Of a stretch of 64,000 nt of DNA, positions 44,581 through 64,000 are shown in pieces. The translations under genes were made by a program, and so were the position numbers. The notes under the pieces were generated by a model. The model made no database searches and was not told where the DNA came from. It saw nothing but the letters and a program-made list of their open reading frames with translations. Position 1 is the first letter of the stretch. Every line of letters begins with the position of its first letter. The DNA comes from Perognathus longimembris pacificus. Its lineage: Eukaryota > Chordata > Mammalia > Rodentia > Heteromyidae. The DNA lies in the NCBI RefSeq assembly GCF_023159225.1, contig NC_063173.1, positions 6,144,352-6,208,351 on the forward strand. The letters run 5' to 3'.

Positions 44581-47413
44581 GTTTTCAGTACACTGGCAGA
44601 AAAGAGTAGAGACGGTTACAACCAGCTTGATTTTTTTTTCATTTTTCTCTGCCTAGAGTTGGCTGTTTTTTCCTCTGGAATAAGATTCAAATTGCTGACG
44701 TACAAGACGGGGTGGGTAGGTGAGCATCCTGCTTTGACACCTTGCTAGGAAAAAGAGGTGGAAGGTGAGCCTCCTACACACAAAGAATTCTGACTCTCTG
44801 GGATGCTAAGTCCACTCTGCTGAGATGCGAATACTTTTTTCCAAATGTGCAATTTCTTTCATGGTTAGTCACTTACCTTAAATCCTGTGCAATCTGGTTT
44901 GTCTTCAGTCTGACTTACATTGTTGTCCTGAACATATCAATGATTCTTTGCTACATCAGTTGTGCTTTTCTCAGCCACTTAATCTGTCTTGGCCCATTAC
45001 TTGTCATCTTATGCTTTATATGAGAACACACCAGAAGATGCACTAAGATTTAATTGTTTTCTCAAAATATAAAAAATTTAAGGATTAAAGGTCAAGTCTC
45101 CTTTTCATACTTTCTTGCACTATTAAGTAACCACTGAGTAGTATGATTGGTATAGATCCTTATCAAACTTAAAATTCCTTTACAATATTTAGAAATTAGA
45201 TTGTATATTGTGTACCTTTGTTCCTTGCCTATACTATGTATTAGTACTACTGTGAAATATTTTGTATTATAAATGTATTATAATTTAGATATTACTCTAA
45301 TTATAACGACAACTGCTGAAGCAACTAGAGTACAAATCTGAGCAAACTATTTGAGGACTTAAAAACATGTAACTGTGGCTTCATATATATTGTAGTAGGG
45401 TTGCTGGCTTCATAGTTTGTAAACATTCCATTGTTCTTTCTGCTTTTTCCTGGTGATTTTTGTCATGGATAGACTAAGATTTTAAGGTTATCTAACTTAT
45501 GCCAGTTTTTAAAAAATTTATATTTTCCTAAAAATTGTCCAAGTCTTATTTTCAGATTACTATAAGGCTACATAAAATAATTCACTTCTGATGTTCAGTG
45601 GCTCTCCTATCTATATGTCCCCTTGCTTTCCAATATTGTCTTCTTTTCTTTCTCAGGCTTGAGTGCCCATGTTTGTTCTTTTCCAATACTAGTTATTATC
45701 AACTTTATTGGCTATTTAAAATTTTGGGTTTTCTTCTTAGTTGCTTTTAAGTTTTATTTGTGAAGATTCTTGCTATTTTCTTCCTTTTCTGTCCTTCCTT
45801 TAAGGATGTGCTTTATTTACTCTATAGCATTAGAAAAACAGAGGCTTTGTCATATATAAGTGATTCTAAGAACTGTACTAATTTGGAGTCAATCATTGTA
45901 GGTTCCAATTTCTCAACTCCTACTTGTGTCATCTTGGTCAAATCTGAACTGTTCCTTCATCTGTAAAAATAAAAATGATACAGATTAATTTTGAAAATAT
46001 TTTGAAACCATTTTTTTAACTGACTAGCCCTCAGACAGGCCTTTGTCTCTGTTTTTAAGAAGGGGCCCGGAATGATAAATCCCATATCCCTGTCCAAAAG
46101 TGAAATTGTTTTTCATCTACATGACAACCCACCCACCCACCTCCAAAATAGCTTCTAAGTAAGTAAACAGATGTTAGGAATGCCAAGATGAACAAGGTAC
46201 CACCCCTACCTTTCAGATGCTCAGAGTCCTTGGATAGTGGGGTGAGGACCAATCGTTAAATAGGTATTGATAATGTGGTGAGATCGAACGAAAAGGCTGA
46301 AGGAATTCAAATTTTGAGCAGGATGTGCCACACAATCAAGGACCCAGACAGGAATCCTAAGTATTACTACTCACTAGCTGTGTGTCATGCAATTAAGTTT
46401 TGTGCCTGTTTCTCCATCTGTAAAATGGGGGGGGGGGGCGGAATGCCTATTTTAGGAGGGTATAGTAACAAGAAAATGAATATAAAGCACTCACAGTGTC
46501 AGGCTGATCATATAAACTCAGGAAATGGCAATTATTCAGCTCTCTCTCGCTCACACACACACAGAGTATGAGGAAAAGTAATCTACGGTACCTCGAGACA
46601 GAAGAAGGGTCAAGGGGCATTTTTCCAGTGTCCACGGAACAAGCCCAGTTTTCTCCGTTCTCGGTGGCTGGCACAAAACCTCACCCACAACTGTGCAATC
46701 CGCAAGTGAACGGCACAAAGCGTTTAACACGATGAGGTCGACGGGCGGAGACGCGAGCCAACCCGTTCTCGAAAGCCACCGCGTTGCCTACGGGGAGAGA
46801 AAGCCTCGGATTTCCAGGAGTCTTCTCGCCCACGATCCCTGGCTTTATAGGACTCACCTGCCGTGTGCACTAGCAAATCCTCGGTCTCTGGAGTCTGGAC
46901 ACGCGGAGGAGGAGGAGGAGGAGAGCAGCCCGGAAGGCGCTGCCGAGGAGCCGGGAGTCGGGCAGCCCTCCCTGAGAGCGCCCGCAGCTGCTAACTCCTC
47001 TTTAGAGTTTTATATTTATTTTTTTAAAAAGGTGATGTAAGCAGTTTTTTTTCTTTTTTTTTTTTGCAACCAGCACTGAAAAAAAAAAAAAAAAAAAGAA
47101 AGAAAGAAAGACATGGTCGCAGGCTTGCCAAGGACGAAAAGGCCCCGCCCGGGCCGCGCTGACACAGGTCACCTAGGCAAATGGCCGCCCGGTGGGGCCC
47201 AGCCTTGGGGTCACTGAGCACCAGGAAGGCGAGAGCGAAGTCAGGCTGTTCCCGAGACGGGCGAGCCCGGCCGGCTGGACGGACCGACCGACCGTGGCGA
47301 GGCCCGAGAGGACGCCCACCGAGAACGAGCCCATCACCACCGCACGGCGGCCGCCCGGGCGAAGCCTGGCAGCGGGAGGGAAAAAAAAAAAAAGGTGAAA
47401 GGAAGGAAGGAAG

Positions 47414-47465
47414 CCGGAAGTGACGCCAGCGCGCGGGTCCGGAAGTGAGCGCACGCGCCGGAAGT
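47414..47465 (+). promoter_or_regulatory. ANKRD42: Triple ETS/GABP motif array
   Basis: CCGGAAGT occurs three times in 52 bp, at 47414-47421, 47439-47446 and 47458-47465, same strand. Such arrays are typical of GABP/ETS-driven TATA-less promoters, and initiation is commonly close by; a start near 47.45-47.6 kb is inferred. Confidence 0.7.
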
Positions 47466-48130
47466 TTGCCTGTTTCCATGGCTCCGGCCCCGCCCCCACG
47501 CCGACGTCCAGAGGCTGGAAAGCGACGCCCCGGAGGGGCTGTCAGCCGACGGCGGCCGCCGCCGTCACGCGCGGGAGACCGACGGCCGGTCCGGGTCCGA
47601 GCGGCCGGCGGTGGCGGGAGCGAGTGGGCGAGTGGGGTCCCCGCGACGACGGGGAGCGGCCGCGCGAGGGGCGCGGCTGCCGGGGCCCCGCGGGCAGGGT
47701 CAGCGGCGAGCTGGGCTGCTCCGGCCGGGACGCGAGGAGCGCGGGGCGGGTGCTCGGCCAGCCCCGGCCTCGCCCGGCGTGTGGGGAGAGGGTCGCGGGC
47801 GGCTCCGGGGCGGGCGTGAGGGGCGGCCGCGGCTTCCCCCGCGGTTCCTGGCTCGGGGCGGGCGAGGACCGCGGCTACGCGGCCAGCGAGTCCTCCGCGG
47901 GGAGCCCCGGCGAAGACGCCGGCCCGAGCGGCCGCTGGGAGCGGGAGAGCCAAGACGAAGGTGCCCGACGGCGGGAGGAGCACGCTTGCCGGAGGACCGG
48001 GGGGGAGGACGACGACCGCCGCGGCCGCAGCGGGGGCTCCCGGGCGGGGGCCGGCGAAGACCGGCGCCGCGGCGGCGCAGGCGGCCGGGGTCGGGAGTCC
48101 CCGCCGAGCCCCAGGGCGCGGGCACCCGCC

Positions 48131-63723
<15,593 letters not shown>

Positions 63724-63864
63724 TGACATGATCTAATTGTACAGATAGAATACTGCTTGGTAGTCTGATCATCTTTTCCTAAATTCCTTCTTTGACTTGG
63801 GGAAGTAATTTGGTTGTTCCCATTAGTTTTTTATCTTTAAACATGGAAGCAATAATTTATTTTT

Positions 63865-63948
63865 TTAAAATTGTTATTGTAAAGGTGATACATGGGGGAG
63901 GGTTATAGTTACATAAGTAAGGTAATGAGTCCGTTTCTTTTTCTTTTT
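63865..63948 (-). mobile_element. L1 3'-end fragment (reverse), intron 4
   Basis: Complement of the L1 terminus (attgttattgtaaaggtgat, agttacataagtaaggtaat). Confidence 0.5.
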
Positions 63949-64000
63949 TTTTTTCCTTTGGCCAGTCCTGGAGCTTGGACTCAGGGCCTGAGAACTGTCC
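63949..64000 (-). repeat. ID-Geo SINE (reverse), cut by window edge
   Basis: Geo-module start of a reverse dimer (tggccagtcctggagcttgg...) continuing past the window. Confidence 0.85.

Overview
This window is nuclear DNA from a mammal, almost certainly a geomyoid rodent (kangaroo rat or pocket mouse group). Two sequence facts point there. Two multi-exon genes have GT-AG introns and encode proteins very close to human PCF11 and ANKRD42, which are also adjacent in the same order on human chromosome 11. The intergenic and intronic DNA is packed with a dimeric SINE whose left half is ID-like (tRNA-derived) and whose right half is the 'Geo' module, an arrangement I recall from the literature on Geomyoidea. 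The species call is an inference from that repeat.

Layout. 1-11.1 kb is gene-free, repeat-rich DNA: SINEs, a 5'-truncated L1, a ~790-bp TATG/TGTG array and an unidentified retroposed RNA. 11.3-13.2 kb is the PCF11 CpG-island promoter. 12,954-39,402 holds the complete PCF11 coding region in 16 exons (+ strand; 1,685 codons as I splice it, with every junction phase-consistent). Candidate poly(A) signals follow up to about 40.24 kb. 40.3-46.7 kb is intergenic, with SINEs and a nested L1 3' end. 46.7-48.3 kb is a second CpG island with exon 1 of ANKRD42. Exons 2-4 lie at 52.6, 58.4 and 63.6 kb and the gene runs off the right edge.

Roles. PCF11 is a cleavage and polyadenylation/transcription termination factor. 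An N-terminal domain binds the RNA polymerase II CTD, a long charged middle leads into an RFEGP repeat region, and a C-terminal part carries two zinc fingers. ANKRD42 is an ankyrin-repeat protein; only its first 148 codons are visible. The genes are tandem, not an operon, each with its own CpG-island promoter.

Most notable: (i) PCF11 intron 1 combines a non-consensus 5' splice site, tandem AATAAA hexamers and a lack of recognisable SINEs, which fits the premature-polyadenylation autoregulation known for vertebrate PCF11; (ii) a truncated 5S rRNA copy without a poly(A) tail, flanked by a perfect 17-bp target duplication; (iii) a SINE and an L1 inserted at the same target site; (iv) a nearly identical, apparently young ID-Geo subfamily; (v) a long alternating purine-pyrimidine array with ~140-bp higher-order structure. 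I found no wholly new gene system.
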